Counted from the stretch's first letter, positions 45,607 to 55,017 are shown. The stretch: 64,000 bases of DNA from Clostridium folliculivorans (GCF_024341905.1 NZ_BQXY01000006.1:62001-126000), one strand, 5' to 3'. Notes: generated by a model not told the origin, from the letters alone. Numbers and translations are program-made.

Positions 45607-45666
45607 AATAAAGAGAAAGCATAAGCTGATGAGTATCTCGACAGATTATGTTTTCTCTTTATTTTT
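45607..45666 (+). terminator. Terminator of rluF
   Basis: Arms AATAAAGAGAAA and TTTCTCTTTATT enclose further pairing (CATAA/TTATG), followed by TTTTT. Confidence 0.78.
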
Positions 45667-45742
45667 GAATATAAGTTATATCTAAGTAAAATAAAAATTA
45701 GTAATAGTAGAATTAAGTTAACTAGTACTAATTTTAATATTG

Positions 45743-46705
45743 CTATTTGCTTGAAGATATAAATTTTTCACTGTAAGTAGAAAGATTTCTCTCAGTTTTA
45801 GCTAATTGCTCGTCCACAACACTAGCATCTTCAATATGACTTATTATAGTAGAGACAGTTGTTTTTAGAACTTCATCAACAGTTCCTATTTCCTTGTTCA
45901 TTTGTTCTACGTTTTTTCTCTGAGTGCTTATAGTACCTATAACTTCTTTAATTTCTTTTTCTACAACAGATATTGAAGATAAACTATTTTCTATCTTTTC
46001 TATGGCCCTACTTGATGCAGCCACACCCTTAGTTATAACAGCATTTGATTTATCGGCATTGCTAAGAACTACTTTCGTTTCACTTTCAATGCTAGAGATA
46101 AGATTTGAAATATCTAAAGTACTATTTTTAGTTATCTCGGCTAATTTTCTAACTTCATCCGCAACAACTGCAAAGCCCTTACCTTGCTCACCAGCTCTTG
46201 CTGCTTCTATGGCAGCATTTAAGGCAAGTAGATTTGTTTGACTTGCTATATTAGTAATAAGCTGAACTACCTCATTTACCTTACTAAACTTTCTAGCAAG
46301 CTCGTTTATACTATTGGTACTGTTGTTATTTTCATTTTCTAAAGACTTTATTATCTCGTCCATTTCCTCAATGGCAGCTTTGCCTTCATTAGACTTGTTA
46401 ACAGTATCTTTTGTTATTTCTATCAACCTACTACCGCCTAAATTAAGATTATCAGTAGAGTTTATAGTTTCTTTGGAAAGTTCTGAGATATTGTCCATAT
46501 GGCTTTTAACTTGATCAGCAAGGTCAACTAAAACATTATGTTGTTCATTAACTATATTGTGCTGTCCAACAGTTTCACTCAATAATTTATTTGCAGATTC
46601 TATAAATTGGATAGTTTGTTCTTTAAAGTTATTGTGGGTATGTTGTAAACTTGATGATTCTTTAGGTAGAGATTCTTGTAATTTTTCTTTGTTTTTTCTA
46701 AACAT
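45743..46705 (-). CDS. Soluble methyl-accepting chemotaxis-type signalling protein
   Basis: A 320-residue protein, nearly all long coiled coil, with the hairpin tip block [33 protein letters not shown] that binds CheA/CheW. No transmembrane segment, HAMP or recognised sensor domain is present. It is therefore a cytoplasmic chemoreceptor whose roughly 60-residue N-terminus may sense or bind a partner. ATG 46705 follows AAGGAG; an upstream in-frame ATG (46753) is less likely. Confidence 0.9.
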   Translation of the reverse strand: MFRKNKEKLQESLPKESSSLQHTHNNFKEQTIQFIESANKLLSETVGQHNIVNEQHNVLVDLADQVKSHMDNISELSKETINSTDNLNLGGSRLIEITKDTVNKSNEGKAAIEEMDEIIKSLENENNNSTNSINELARKFSKVNEVVQLITNIASQTNLLALNAAIEAARAGEQGKGFAVVADEVRKLAEITKNSTLDISNLISSIESETKVVLSNADKSNAVITKGVAASSRAIEKIENSLSSISVVEKEIKEVIGTISTQRKNVEQMNKEIGTVDEVLKTTVSTIISHIEDASVVDEQLAKTERNLSTYSEKFISSSK

Positions 46706-46958
46706 AAAATAAAACTCCTTGATATTATGATTCGATTTTTTAAGTAAATACATATAAAAATTTAAATAATAGATAGCTAATAATTGTTACATCTGAGTAT
46801 TTGAGTAAATATATGCATTATTTATTATGGTTTAAACCCTTAGCTGAAATGATATATTTATATATCGGGATTATTATAGGAAACCTTTAAGTAAATCTAT
46901 GTATACCTTTATAGTTTAAGATTTTGGCTTTGTTTAACATGTTTTTTTAACCAAATGA
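46706..46958. other. Intergenic upstream of the chemoreceptor
   Basis: AT-rich gap between two minus-strand genes. No clear promoter or repeat could be identified by eye. Confidence 0.3.
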
Positions 46959-47040
46959 AAAAATCTCTGCATGAGCTGCTGCAGAGACTCTTAAGGTTAT
47001 GTTTAGTAATACTGTTAAAATTTTATATAAACATAACCTT
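46959..47040 (-). terminator. Tandem terminator hairpins after the cupin gene
   Basis: First, arms AAGGTTATGTTTA and TAAACATAACCTT (46993-47040). Then GTCTCTGCA and TGCAGAGAT, read on the minus strand, are followed by TTTTTT (46990-46959). The second is a classic intrinsic terminator. Confidence 0.82.
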
Positions 47041-47044
47041 CTTA

Positions 47045-47386
47045 TTATATTTCCTTTGAATATACTGCAGATGGATTTGGAGTTAGTACAATAAATAAAG
47101 ACATATCTTTATCTGAGGTATTCTTTATACTAAATACTTCTACGCCTTTACAGTGAATAACATCACCAACTGTAATGTTATTTGGATTTCCGTCAACAGT
47201 CATTTCACCATCTCCAGATAAAACATGAACTAAAAGATCACTTTGTTCATGATTATGTGGTGGAACTCCTTGCCCAGGTCTAAAATTAAGTACAAAACTT
47301 AAAAGTTTATCTTCTTTAAATATTATTCTTTTAGTAATTGAATCGTCACTGAAAGCAATTTTGTTTGATATTTTCTCTATTTTCAT
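47045..47386 (-). CDS. Single-domain cupin protein
   Basis: A 113-residue protein forming one small beta-barrel. The first cupin motif is PPHNHEQSDLLVHVLSGDGEMTVDG (metal-binding His/His/Glu-like set) and the second is near GDVIHCKGVEVFSIKN. Such proteins bind a metal and may be isomerases, dioxygenases or sensors. No specific function can be read from the sequence. AGGG precedes the ATG; monocistronic. Confidence 0.88.
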   Translation of the reverse strand: MKIEKISNKIAFSDDSITKRIIFKEDKLLSFVLNFRPGQGVPPHNHEQSDLLVHVLSGDGEMTVDGNPNNITVGDVIHCKGVEVFSIKNTSDKDMSLFIVLTPNPSAVYSKEI

Positions 47387-47639
47387 AATAACCCTCCAAG
47401 ATTAATTAATTTTATATTATATAGTTTGCATCTATTTATGAAATTTAATTATTTTTTATTTAAATTTAATTATTGCTTATTTAAGGATATTAAGGAATAG
47501 GCTAGATCTAGCATATTAAAATAAATTCTTAAGAATTTTCATTTTTTGCATTTATTTAATTTTAATTCATGAATTGGGTATTATTAGCGTTTTAATTACT
47601 TAACAATTACATTATATCCAAAATAAAATTTTAATTCTG

Positions 47640-47651
47640 TGATTTAAATCA
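47640..47651. promoter_or_regulatory. FNR/CRP-like palindrome upstream of the hemerythrin gene
   Basis: TGATTTAAATCA is a perfect 12-bp palindrome with the TGAT-N4-ATCA layout of FNR/CRP-family operators. It lies 64 bp before the start of the DUF438/hemerythrin gene. The rest of the 47387-47715 gap is very AT-rich and featureless. Confidence 0.5.
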
Positions 47652-47715
47652 AAGAATTGTTTAAAGATTAGTATTACAATTTGAGTATAGAAAAACACGG
47701 CAGGAGGATTTAGGA

Positions 47716-48462
47716 ATGGATAAGATTAAGGCATTAACTGATATATTAACTAGATTGAATAATGGTGAATCAATAGAAAGCATTAAAGAGGAAACACAGG
47801 ATTTATTAGAAAAGATAAGCCCAACTGAATTATCTTTAGCAGAACAAAAATTAGTTGAGGATGGTATGAAGACTGAAGATTTAAGAGGTTTATGTGTAAT
47901 TCATATGGAGATGTTAAAAGATACTTTAGAGAGACTTAAAGCATCAGTTAATAAACAACATCCGTTATATATGATGATAACAGAACATGATAGCATCCTA
48001 GGATTTTTACAACAATTAGAGCAATTAAATAATAAGATTCAATGTATGGATGAAAATTCTATCGTTGAAGAAAATGTTAAAAATCTTGGAGTACTAGCTA
48101 AGAATTTAATTTCAGCAGAAAATCATCACTTAAGAGAAGAAGATGCATTATTTCCTGAACTAGAAAGATTAGGCATCACTGGTCCTACAAGAATTATGAG
48201 AATGGAGCATCAAGAACTTAGAGCAAGAAAGAAGAATTTATTACAATTATCAGAACAGTTTGATCCTGCAAACTTAGAAGAATTCAAAAAACAAGTTGAT
48301 GATAATGCTAAGTATTTGATATTTAATTTAAGAGATCATATATTTAAGGAAAACCACATATTATATCCATCAGCACTTGAAAGTGTTGAAAATAGTGAAA
48401 AGTGGCAGGAAATAAAAGATAAATGTGATGAAATAGGATATTGCCCATTTAGTGAAATTTAG
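47716..48462 (+). CDS. DUF438/hemerythrin-like di-iron protein
   Basis: A 248-residue helical protein. The N-terminal DUF438 part (about 1-70) is followed by a hemerythrin-type domain with His and Glu ligands in TEHDSIL, ENHHLREEDALFPELE, MEHQELRA and RDHIFKENHILYP. Hemerythrin domains bind oxygen, nitric oxide or act in Fe-S repair under nitrosative stress. DUF438 members often also carry a PAS domain, which is missing here. AGGAGG precedes the ATG. An FNR-like site upstream suggests redox or NO control. Confidence 0.9.
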   Translation: MDKIKALTDILTRLNNGESIESIKEETQDLLEKISPTELSLAEQKLVEDGMKTEDLRGLCVIHMEMLKDTLERLKASVNKQHPLYMMITEHDSILGFLQQLEQLNNKIQCMDENSIVEENVKNLGVLAKNLISAENHHLREEDALFPELERLGITGPTRIMRMEHQELRARKKNLLQLSEQFDPANLEEFKKQVDDNAKYLIFNLRDHIFKENHILYPSALESVENSEKWQEIKDKCDEIGYCPFSEI

Positions 48463-48495
48463 CATTAATTCCATAGCTTTTAAAACTGTATGTTG

Positions 48496-48689
48496 AAATT
48501 ATATGGTTATCCATCCAATGCTTTAATGAGCTTACGCAAAGAATTAATACGATTTTCTCATATTCCATGTCTAAAACTGTAAACTCACTACGTTCGAACA
48601 GTACAGTTTTTTAACGCCATTACATCTGAGGAAATCATTTAATTCTAGTAGCTCGCTCATAGAGCATCTCCTGTATAACCATATAATTT
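48496..48689. mobile_element. MITE-like element family C, copy 2
   Basis: 194 bp bounded by 15-bp perfect inverted repeats: AAATTATATGGTTAT (48496-48510) and ATAACCATATAATTT (48675-48689). The interior matches the reverse complement of 35456-35650. The central hairpin is AAACTGTA...TACAGTTT. No ORF. No clear target-site duplication could be identified. Confidence 0.82.
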
Positions 48690-48728
48690 GGATAATGCTT
48701 TTAAATGATTACTTAGAAACTTATCCAA

Positions 48729-48783
48729 AGCTAAGAACAGTACACCTTGCCCCCCTCAAGGTTTACTGTTCTTAGTTTTTTTC
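48729..48783 (+). terminator. Strong nested terminator
   Basis: The outer arms CTAAGAACAGTA and TACTGTTCTTAG enclose the inner arms ACCTTG and CAAGGT around a C-rich loop. TTTTTTT follows. It lies 133-180 bp before gpsA and 270 bp after the hemerythrin gene. It ends the latter's transcript or could act as a leader attenuator. Confidence 0.85.
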
Positions 48784-48916
48784 TTTATAGTTGCAAGTTA
48801 AGTATATTCTCAAAATACACATTATTATTTAAGGAAATGATTATAAAATTGATACTAATATTTGTAAGTGATACAATTAATATAAAAATTCATCAACAAA
48901 AATTCTGAGGAAAGAG

Positions 48917-49888
48917 TTGATTAGCGTGAATATATCGGTATTAGGTTGTGGACGTTGGGGGAGCTTTTTAGCTTGGTATGCTAACAAAGTAGGACATAAA
49001 GTAACTTTGTGGGGGAGAAGCGATTCTTCTAACTTAAAGGAGCTAAAGTTAAAAAGATCAAATGAATATTTAAGATTACCTGAATCTATAGAGTTAACAG
49101 ATTCTTTAGAAAAAGCAATTTATTTTGGTGATATAATAATTATTTCCATTAGTGCTCAGAAACTTAGGGAATTTTGTAAGCAACTTAGAGAAAATTCAAT
49201 TACAGATAATAAGAAATTTATACTATGTATGAAAGGTTTGGAAAGCTCCAGTGGAAAAAGATTATCTCAGGTTTTTAAAGAAGAGATGGGGGCTATGGTA
49301 AGTAGCGCAGTTTGGCTAGGTCCTGGACATGTACAAGATTTTGTGCAAGGAATACCTAATTGTATGGTGATAGGGTCTGAAGATATAGAATTTACTAAGG
49401 TTATTGTGAATGCACTTAACAGTGAATTAATTAGATTCTATTATGGTCAAGATCTAATAGGAAATGAAATTGGAGCTGCAACTAAAAATGTCATTGGTAT
49501 AGCTGCTGGAATGTTAGATGGACTAGGCTATAGCAGTCTTAAAGGAGCATTAATGGCTAGAGGAACAAGGGAGATATCTAGATTGGTTAGAGCTATGGGT
49601 GGAAATGATATTACTATATATGGATTAAGTCATTTGGGTGACTATGAAGCGACATTGTTTTCGAAAAATAGTCATAATAGACAATTTGGAGAAGATTTTG
49701 CTAAAGGGCTTAGATTTGAGAAATTAGCTGAGGGAGTAGCAACTATAGAGGCTCTACAAAAACTATCTTCTATATATAATATTGATTTACCTATATGTAA
49801 AGCCCTATATGAAGTTATATTTAACAAGAAGAACATTGAAAAGGAATTATTGAGTTTATTTTTGAGGCCAGTAAAATTTGAGTTTTAA
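48917..49888 (+). CDS. gpsA: NAD(P)-dependent glycerol-3-phosphate dehydrogenase
   Basis: A 323-residue enzyme reducing dihydroxyacetone phosphate to sn-glycerol 3-phosphate for phospholipids. The N-terminal Rossmann motif is VLGCGRWGSFLAW (GxGxxGxxxA). The catalytic Lys lies in GAATKNVIGIAAGM, and LMARGTREISRLVRAMGG is the usual substrate block. TTG 48917 follows GAGGAAA at a normal distance; GTG 48926 is an alternative. Some blocks differ slightly from housekeeping GpsA, so it may be a second copy. Confidence 0.88.
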   Translation: MISVNISVLGCGRWGSFLAWYANKVGHKVTLWGRSDSSNLKELKLKRSNEYLRLPESIELTDSLEKAIYFGDIIIISISAQKLREFCKQLRENSITDNKKFILCMKGLESSSGKRLSQVFKEEMGAMVSSAVWLGPGHVQDFVQGIPNCMVIGSEDIEFTKVIVNALNSELIRFYYGQDLIGNEIGAATKNVIGIAAGMLDGLGYSSLKGALMARGTREISRLVRAMGGNDITIYGLSHLGDYEATLFSKNSHNRQFGEDFAKGLRFEKLAEGVATIEALQKLSSIYNIDLPICKALYEVIFNKKNIEKELLSLFLRPVKFEF

Positions 49889-49995
49889 TTAATACAGGTT
49901 CCAATAATAATATTGTAAATAAACTCTTATTTTAATAATAAGCGCAACCAATGAATAGTGAGGTTACCCAAAGTGAAGAACATCGACTTATCTGC

Positions 49996-50021
49996 AAATA
50001 AAGAATGATGTTCTTTATTAT
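49996..50021. terminator. Small hairpin between gpsA and the germination operon
   Basis: Arms AATAAAGAA and TTCTTTATT around a 5-base loop, between convergent transcripts. A weak bidirectional terminator is likely. Confidence 0.6.
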
Positions 50022-50030
50022 ATTTATAGA

Positions 50031-50195
50031 TTAAGGTTTCTTTGTGTAGTCTGAACTTGAATTTCTCTTAGACTGCTTCTCTCGTATGTAAGTAATAAAT
50101 GATAGTAAGACTCCTAAAGTAAATAACAGTATTGGCATAAGCCAAGGTTTTGTTATCATAATCTTTGATTTCCACGCAAATATAAAATCTTTCAT
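50031..50195 (-). CDS. Small membrane protein of the germination operon (54 residues)
   Basis: A 54-codon frame begins with ATG at 50195, 26 bases after the gerB-type stop, with AGGAG upstream. The protein is MKDFIFAWKSK, one hydrophobic segment (PWLMPILLFTLGVLLSFITYI), then a basic and Ser-rich tail. Its position, orientation and tight spacing make it a fourth gene of the ger operon. It may resemble the small GerD- or GerXD-like partners seen in some clostridial operons. Function unknown. Confidence 0.7.
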   Translation of the reverse strand: MKDFIFAWKSKIMITKPWLMPILLFTLGVLLSFITYIREKQSKRNSSSDYTKKP

Positions 50196-50221
50196 AGTAA
50201 CTCTCAGCTCCTAAAATATGA

Positions 50222-51319
50222 TTAACATTTATCATCAGATAGATTTTTTCTAATTAGAGAGACGATTAATAATATTATTGGAAGTATGTAAAATAATAAA
50301 AGCCATAGGTTATAAGGCATGATTTTTAGACCTGCCTCTATATGTTCAGTAGAGTTAGAGGCCATTGACATACCAAGGTATAATATTATTGCTGCTGCAG
50401 GTATAACAAATATCCTATGGCTTTTTGTATATGTAAGCTGTTGAATCCCGCGAACTCCTGAATAAAGGTGAATACAAATTTTAAAGAATGCAGTAGTAAG
50501 GAATAAGAGCACATTTAGTGCATCAAGGTTTTGTATGAAGTCACCTATTTTTATTAATCTAACTAATCTAAACATTGGGAAAATGCTTCTTGAAAAAATA
50601 GTCTCACCTAGAACAGCTACTGCAAAAAAATCTAAAGCAGATATAAAAATTCCAGAAAGTAAGGTTGCTATTAAAACAGTTCTGGTAAGCTTATTTTTAT
50701 TGTTAACAAAAGGATATATCATAGCAAGTTCTATACTTTGACCAAAAGTCTGAGTTATGCCTAGTGGAAAAACAGCCTTCCAGATATCCTTCCAGCCTTT
50801 GCCTAAATAGGGTTTGATATATTGTAAGTTTATAATGTCTGAACTAAATATTAATATAACGATTAATATTGAAATAATAGATGTAAATGGTATGAAAAGT
50901 TCACCAAGCCGTCCAATTACTTCTATACCCGAAAACACCGCATAACTAGCAACAAATATTAATACTAATGAAGTTATAATGTGAGGAGTGTTCGGCAAAA
51001 GGGTGTTTGGAATTAGTGACCGTAAATCTCCAATAATACGACCACCTACATATAAAAACTGAATAGTATACATCCAGGAAATAGGTGTACCAATCCACTT
51101 TCCAAACTGTTTAGGATACCATTCCACTAATGATAGTCCTGGATTTAGTGAATAAAGTTTTAAATATATGTAATTTATAAGTAAACCTATAAAAGTGCAG
51201 ATTAATACAGATATCCATGCAGATCTGCCAGCTTCAGAGGAAAAACCAAATATTACAGTTGTACCAATCTGATAAAATGCAACAAGAGAAAATAATTGAA
51301 AATTAGAAATCTTATTCAA
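50222..51319 (-). CDS. Spore germinant receptor subunit B (GerAB/endospore transporter family)
   Basis: A 365-residue membrane protein with about ten helices in the amino-acid-transporter-like fold of GerB subunits. The start NKISNFQLFSLVAFYQIGTTVIFG is typical. It sits in the spore inner membrane and contributes the germinant-binding pocket. TTG 51319 follows AAAGGGGAT; a GTG at 51349 that overlaps the gerC stop as GTGA is the alternative start. Gene order in the operon is A-C-B-small membrane protein. Confidence 0.9.
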   Translation of the reverse strand: MNKISNFQLFSLVAFYQIGTTVIFGFSSEAGRSAWISVLICTFIGLLINYIYLKLYSLNPGLSLVEWYPKQFGKWIGTPISWMYTIQFLYVGGRIIGDLRSLIPNTLLPNTPHIITSLVLIFVASYAVFSGIEVIGRLGELFIPFTSIISILIVILIFSSDIINLQYIKPYLGKGWKDIWKAVFPLGITQTFGQSIELAMIYPFVNNKNKLTRTVLIATLLSGIFISALDFFAVAVLGETIFSRSIFPMFRLVRLIKIGDFIQNLDALNVLLFLTTAFFKICIHLYSGVRGIQQLTYTKSHRIFVIPAAAIILYLGMSMASNSTEHIEAGLKIMPYNLWLLLFYILPIILLIVSLIRKNLSDDKC

Positions 51320-51345
51320 AGAAATATCCCCTTTATTTATAAAAA

Positions 51346-52530
51346 TCACCTTAAAATATCCTCTTCTTTTAATTGAAGGGATTTAGCATCAAAACCAATT
51401 TCAGTTACATCTACATCACAAACAACTGAAACTTTTAATGATGGTAATAAGGTTTTCCAATCTTTTTTGTATTGATCTTCCCATTGTTTAGGGTACTTTC
51501 CACGAACAATGGAACCAAAACCAAACACATCAGAAGAGTTTGCATTTTTTGCTTTATCTATAGCAGATTCTGCTAAGTTTTTTATTCTATTTTCAAATAA
51601 AGTATCAATTTCATCTATTACTGAAGGTTTTGTTAAATCTAATTTAGTTGTGTTTTCAGATATATGAGCTTTAGTTTTAATAAATATTTTTATACTTAAC
51701 TGATCTTTTTCTATAATAGGCGTTATTTTTGTTATGCTATTTAAAACCTTTGCGGTAACGTCTCCACCACCGGATTCTTTTGGAAAGGTCACAGTTCCTG
51801 ACCCAAGTTTTATTTTATTCTGTATGTAAAGCACTCCCCTATAGGTATCATAATCTATAAAATCAACTAATTTTGATTTGTTAAATATTCCAGCCCCAGT
51901 AATACTAGCTACTGAAGCAGTAGAAGGATTATCTTTTTTATCTGATTTTGTAACTTCTAGTAGTGGAATTATAGGATCTATGCCATCTTCTGTTAATGCA
52001 ATTAAAAAATCTTTTATCTGGACTTCAGCTTTTACATTTAAAGATTTTAATTTATCTATTTCTTGGGATATATTTCTTTCAAGTGAGGAATCAGTATCAA
52101 AGATTTTACTTGCAGATCCTTTTACCAAAAACATGTAAGTTTTTATAGATGGCTCAGGATGTCTTGGGAAAAAATCTAGATATTCTGAAGCATTTTCTCG
52201 GGCAAGGTACTCTCCCATCAAGACGTTTTCCATTTGTGAGAAAAACAATTTTCTGGATATTTTTTTAGAGATTTTATTGCACGCATCCATGATATCGTCT
52301 CCTTCCGAAGAAAAGATAATCACATCATTGTTTTGAGGAGTTTTTATATCTCCAGATGATATTTGTGATGTTGGGCGTATGCATAATAAGGTTACTTTTA
52401 AATTATCATATTCACCTTTATCAAGAGCCATGCTTGATACAATAATTAAATCGTTTATGTCGTTATTATCCCAGCATCCAGTTAGTAACATAGTTAATAT
52501 TAAGATTATAGATAATAAGTTTATTTTCAT
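51346..52530 (-). CDS. Spore germinant receptor subunit C (GerAC lipoprotein)
   Basis: A 394-residue lipoprotein with lipobox LLTGC (Cys about 19). The start matches the Ger(x)C family: CWDNNDINDLIIVSSMALDKG, then IFSSEGDDIMDACNKISKKISRKLFFSQ. It joins the A and B subunits in the spore inner membrane. GGAG lies upstream of the ATG. It ends overlapping or next to the B-subunit start. Confidence 0.93.
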   Translation of the reverse strand: MKINLLSIILILTMLLTGCWDNNDINDLIIVSSMALDKGEYDNLKVTLLCIRPTSQISSGDIKTPQNNDVIIFSSEGDDIMDACNKISKKISRKLFFSQMENVLMGEYLARENASEYLDFFPRHPEPSIKTYMFLVKGSASKIFDTDSSLERNISQEIDKLKSLNVKAEVQIKDFLIALTEDGIDPIIPLLEVTKSDKKDNPSTASVASITGAGIFNKSKLVDFIDYDTYRGVLYIQNKIKLGSGTVTFPKESGGGDVTAKVLNSITKITPIIEKDQLSIKIFIKTKAHISENTTKLDLTKPSVIDEIDTLFENRIKNLAESAIDKAKNANSSDVFGFGSIVRGKYPKQWEDQYKKDWKTLLPSLKVSVVCDVDVTEIGFDAKSLQLKEEDILR

Positions 52531-52575
52531 AGTATTGTTCTCCGATTAATAGAAACTGTTTGATAATAATATATT

Positions 52576-54147
52576 CTATTTAACTTTATGTCTTTTTAAA
52601 TTATTGTTCTGAATATAGCCAGGGCGATTTTTTACCCCCCACCATGGCATTCTCATTAATGTATCCTTTAAGCTTGAAAACATAAATGGAGCTAATGGAG
52701 CTAGATAAGGGATTCCAAAGGATTCGATTCTAGCTAGATGTATCAAAAGACATAATCCCCCCATATAAAGTCCATATAATCCTAAGGTACCAGATAAAAT
52801 CATTATTCCAAATCTAAGAACCCGTATTGATAAAGCTAAATTATACCTAGGAATTATAAAGGATGAAATACCCGTAATAGAAACAATTATTACCATGGAA
52901 GAAGAAACTATGCCAGCTTTTACAGCAGCTTCACCTATTACTAAGGCTCCAACTATACTTACTGTTTGCCCTGCTGGGCTAGGAAGTCTTATTCCTGCCT
53001 CTCTTAGCCCCTCAAAGAAACCTTCCATAAGTAAGGCTTCCATTAATACAGGAAAGGGTACTCCTTGCCTCGAAGCTATTATTGTTAATAATAAATTTCG
53101 AGGTATCATGCCCTGATGAAAACATAAAACAGCTATATAAAAAGAAGGTAATAATAATGCATTTATCAAAAATACATATCGAATAAATCTCAAAAGCAAA
53201 GTAGCTATATAATTTTGATAATAATCTTCACTTGATTGCATTGCTTGAAAAAAAGTTTGAGGAGCAATAAGTACTATTGGGGTATTGTCTACAATAATAC
53301 CTACATGCCCTTCAAGCAGCGCACTTGCAAGTCGGTCAGGTCTTTCAGTGTATCCAAACTCAGAAAAAACTGAAAATTTGCTGGATTGAAGTAGTTCCTC
53401 TATATACCCGCTTTCTAGTATTGCGTCTATTTCAATTTTAGAGAGTTTGTTCATGATGTCATCAACTAAGGATTTCTCTGCAATTCCATCTAAATAGGTG
53501 ATAGCAGTATCGGTTTGAGATAATCTGCCAATCTTAATATTTTTCACTTTTAATTTTGGCGTCTTTAGCCTTCTTCTGATCAAGGTAATGTTTGTTTCTA
53601 TGTCTTCGGTGAAACCATCTCTAGGTCCTCTAATAACTGGTTCAATGACTGATTCAGCAATACCTCTCTTTGGAATATTTCTTAATTCTATCAATAGAGA
53701 TTTTGATAAACCATCTATTATTAATGCAACTTTACCTGAAAGTATAGAATTTATTACTATATTCAATAAATCACTTTCTTCAATAGAAGGTAGAAAGATA
53801 TTAGTTTTTATATAGTCATGTATATTTTCAATTCTAATGTTGTTAGCTGGAAGTTGATTTTTGTTAAGACGTATTAACGGCCTTATCAAATCTTCACTCA
53901 CAAGTTCTTTATCAACAAAATTATTCAGAAATATTAAGGTAACTTCAATAGAATTATTTATCTTTAATTCTTTATAAGTTATATCTGATATATCTGAAAA
54001 TGTATCTTTTATTAAAGTTAGATTTATCTTTAAACTGGTTGAAAGTTTATCATTGTTGGTAGTTGAATAAGCCTTATTATCTGAAGAAACATTAGAACTT
54101 TTACTTGTTGATTCAAATTTATCTAATAATCTTTTCCAAATATTCAT
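52576..54147 (-). CDS. Spore germinant receptor subunit A (GerAA family)
   Basis: A 523-residue protein. A long hydrophilic N-terminal domain contains DGIAEKSLVDDIMNKLSKI and EFGYTERPDRLASALLEGHVGIIVDNTP, and is followed by five or six hydrophobic helices (QGVPFPVLMEALLMEGFFEGLREAGIRLP). All are standard GerA/SpoVAF blocks. It forms the core of the germinant-gated receptor in the spore membrane. It is the first gene of the minus-strand operon; the divergent gap to agrB is about 230 bp. A sporulation-type (sigma-G) promoter was not confidently located. Confidence 0.94.
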   Translation of the reverse strand: MNIWKRLLDKFESTSKSSNVSSDNKAYSTTNNDKLSTSLKINLTLIKDTFSDISDITYKELKINNSIEVTLIFLNNFVDKELVSEDLIRPLIRLNKNQLPANNIRIENIHDYIKTNIFLPSIEESDLLNIVINSILSGKVALIIDGLSKSLLIELRNIPKRGIAESVIEPVIRGPRDGFTEDIETNITLIRRRLKTPKLKVKNIKIGRLSQTDTAITYLDGIAEKSLVDDIMNKLSKIEIDAILESGYIEELLQSSKFSVFSEFGYTERPDRLASALLEGHVGIIVDNTPIVLIAPQTFFQAMQSSEDYYQNYIATLLLRFIRYVFLINALLLPSFYIAVLCFHQGMIPRNLLLTIIASRQGVPFPVLMEALLMEGFFEGLREAGIRLPSPAGQTVSIVGALVIGEAAVKAGIVSSSMVIIVSITGISSFIIPRYNLALSIRVLRFGIMILSGTLGLYGLYMGGLCLLIHLARIESFGIPYLAPLAPFMFSSLKDTLMRMPWWGVKNRPGYIQNNNLKRHKVK

Positions 54148-54241
54148 AGTACAAAACTTCCCATATAATTATAGATTTATAACTATAGTGTCAACACTAA
54201 AGGATAAAATATTCTATTTTATAACGATATTAGGATTAAAA

Positions 54242-54305
54242 ATACGGTTGTGGAAAAATATATAACGTATAATGCTGAAATTTGTTTTTGTTTATACGGT
54301 TATAG
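54242..54305 (+). promoter_or_regulatory. Candidate AgrA-binding direct repeats upstream of agrB
   Basis: ATACGGTTGTGG (54242-54253) and ATACGGTTATAG (54294-54305) are near-identical and spaced 52 bp, five helical turns. They lie 77-140 bp before the agrB start. A TATAAT at 54356-54361 would be the promoter -10. They loosely resemble LytTR-type sites. Confidence 0.45.
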
Positions 54306-54381
54306 CTAAAAAACTACATTTTATGCTGCAAAATATTAAATTACTTGCAGTTTGTTATAATTTATGTAGAGGTGGTTGAAG

Positions 54382-55017
54382 ATGGAAGAGAATCTACCTA
54401 ACAATATGACCATACTGGAAAAGCTAGCTCATAATATTGCAATGAAAATTAATAAAGTAATTCAGAAGGACGGCATTGAATTACAAAAAGTTAAGTTAGG
54501 TATTGAAATATTTTTAATTAATATATCTAAGTTCATATTGATACTTTTGATTTCCATAAAGCTTCATTTGGTTATAGAAACAACAATAATTACCATAGCT
54601 TTAGGGGCCATACGTAGTAAGGCTTTTGGATTGCACGCAAAGAACAGTATTGTTTGCACAATAACTTCTTTGATGCTATATGTAATTGGTGGTTACGCAA
54701 GTAATTTAATACAACCTACTAAGTATATTATTTTCTGCATATTTATCATTATAAATATTGCATTATACATGTATGCACCAGCAGATACAGAATACCATCC
54801 TTTGATGGGACAAACTTTAAGGCAAAGTCTTAAGAAAAAAGCTGTTATTACAGGGATGATATTGATGACGTTGGCTTTAATAAGCACTAATTATGTTATA
54901 ACTAATTTGATAACTTTAGCTTCGATTTTTGAGGTTTTAAGCATATTACCCATAACTTATAAAGTTTTAAACAGGAGGTATAATAATTATGAACAATATG
55001 AAAAATCAAATATTTGA
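54382..55017 (+). CDS. agrB: AgrB-type peptide-processing membrane protease
   Basis: A 211-residue membrane protein. The catalytic pair His85 and Cys92 lies in AFGLHAKNSIVCTIT, and YAPADTEYHPL is the other family hallmark. AgrB cleaves the AgrD precursor and forms the thiolactone ring of the signal peptide. ATG 54382 follows AGAGGTGG. The 3' end overlaps agrD by 29 bases in another frame, so the two are translationally coupled. Confidence 0.94.
   Translation: MEENLPNNMTILEKLAHNIAMKINKVIQKDGIELQKVKLGIEIFLINISKFILILLISIKLHLVIETTIITIALGAIRSKAFGLHAKNSIVCTITSLMLYVIGGYASNLIQPTKYIIFCIFIIINIALYMYAPADTEYHPLMGQTLRQSLKKKAVITGMILMTLALISTNYVITNLITLASIFEVLSILPITYKVLNRRYNNYEQYEKSNI

Noticed and set aside
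48731..48781. Nested hairpin as a riboswitch of gpsA
   Set aside because: It is a simple two-part stem with a T-run and shows no known riboswitch core, so it is reported as a terminator.
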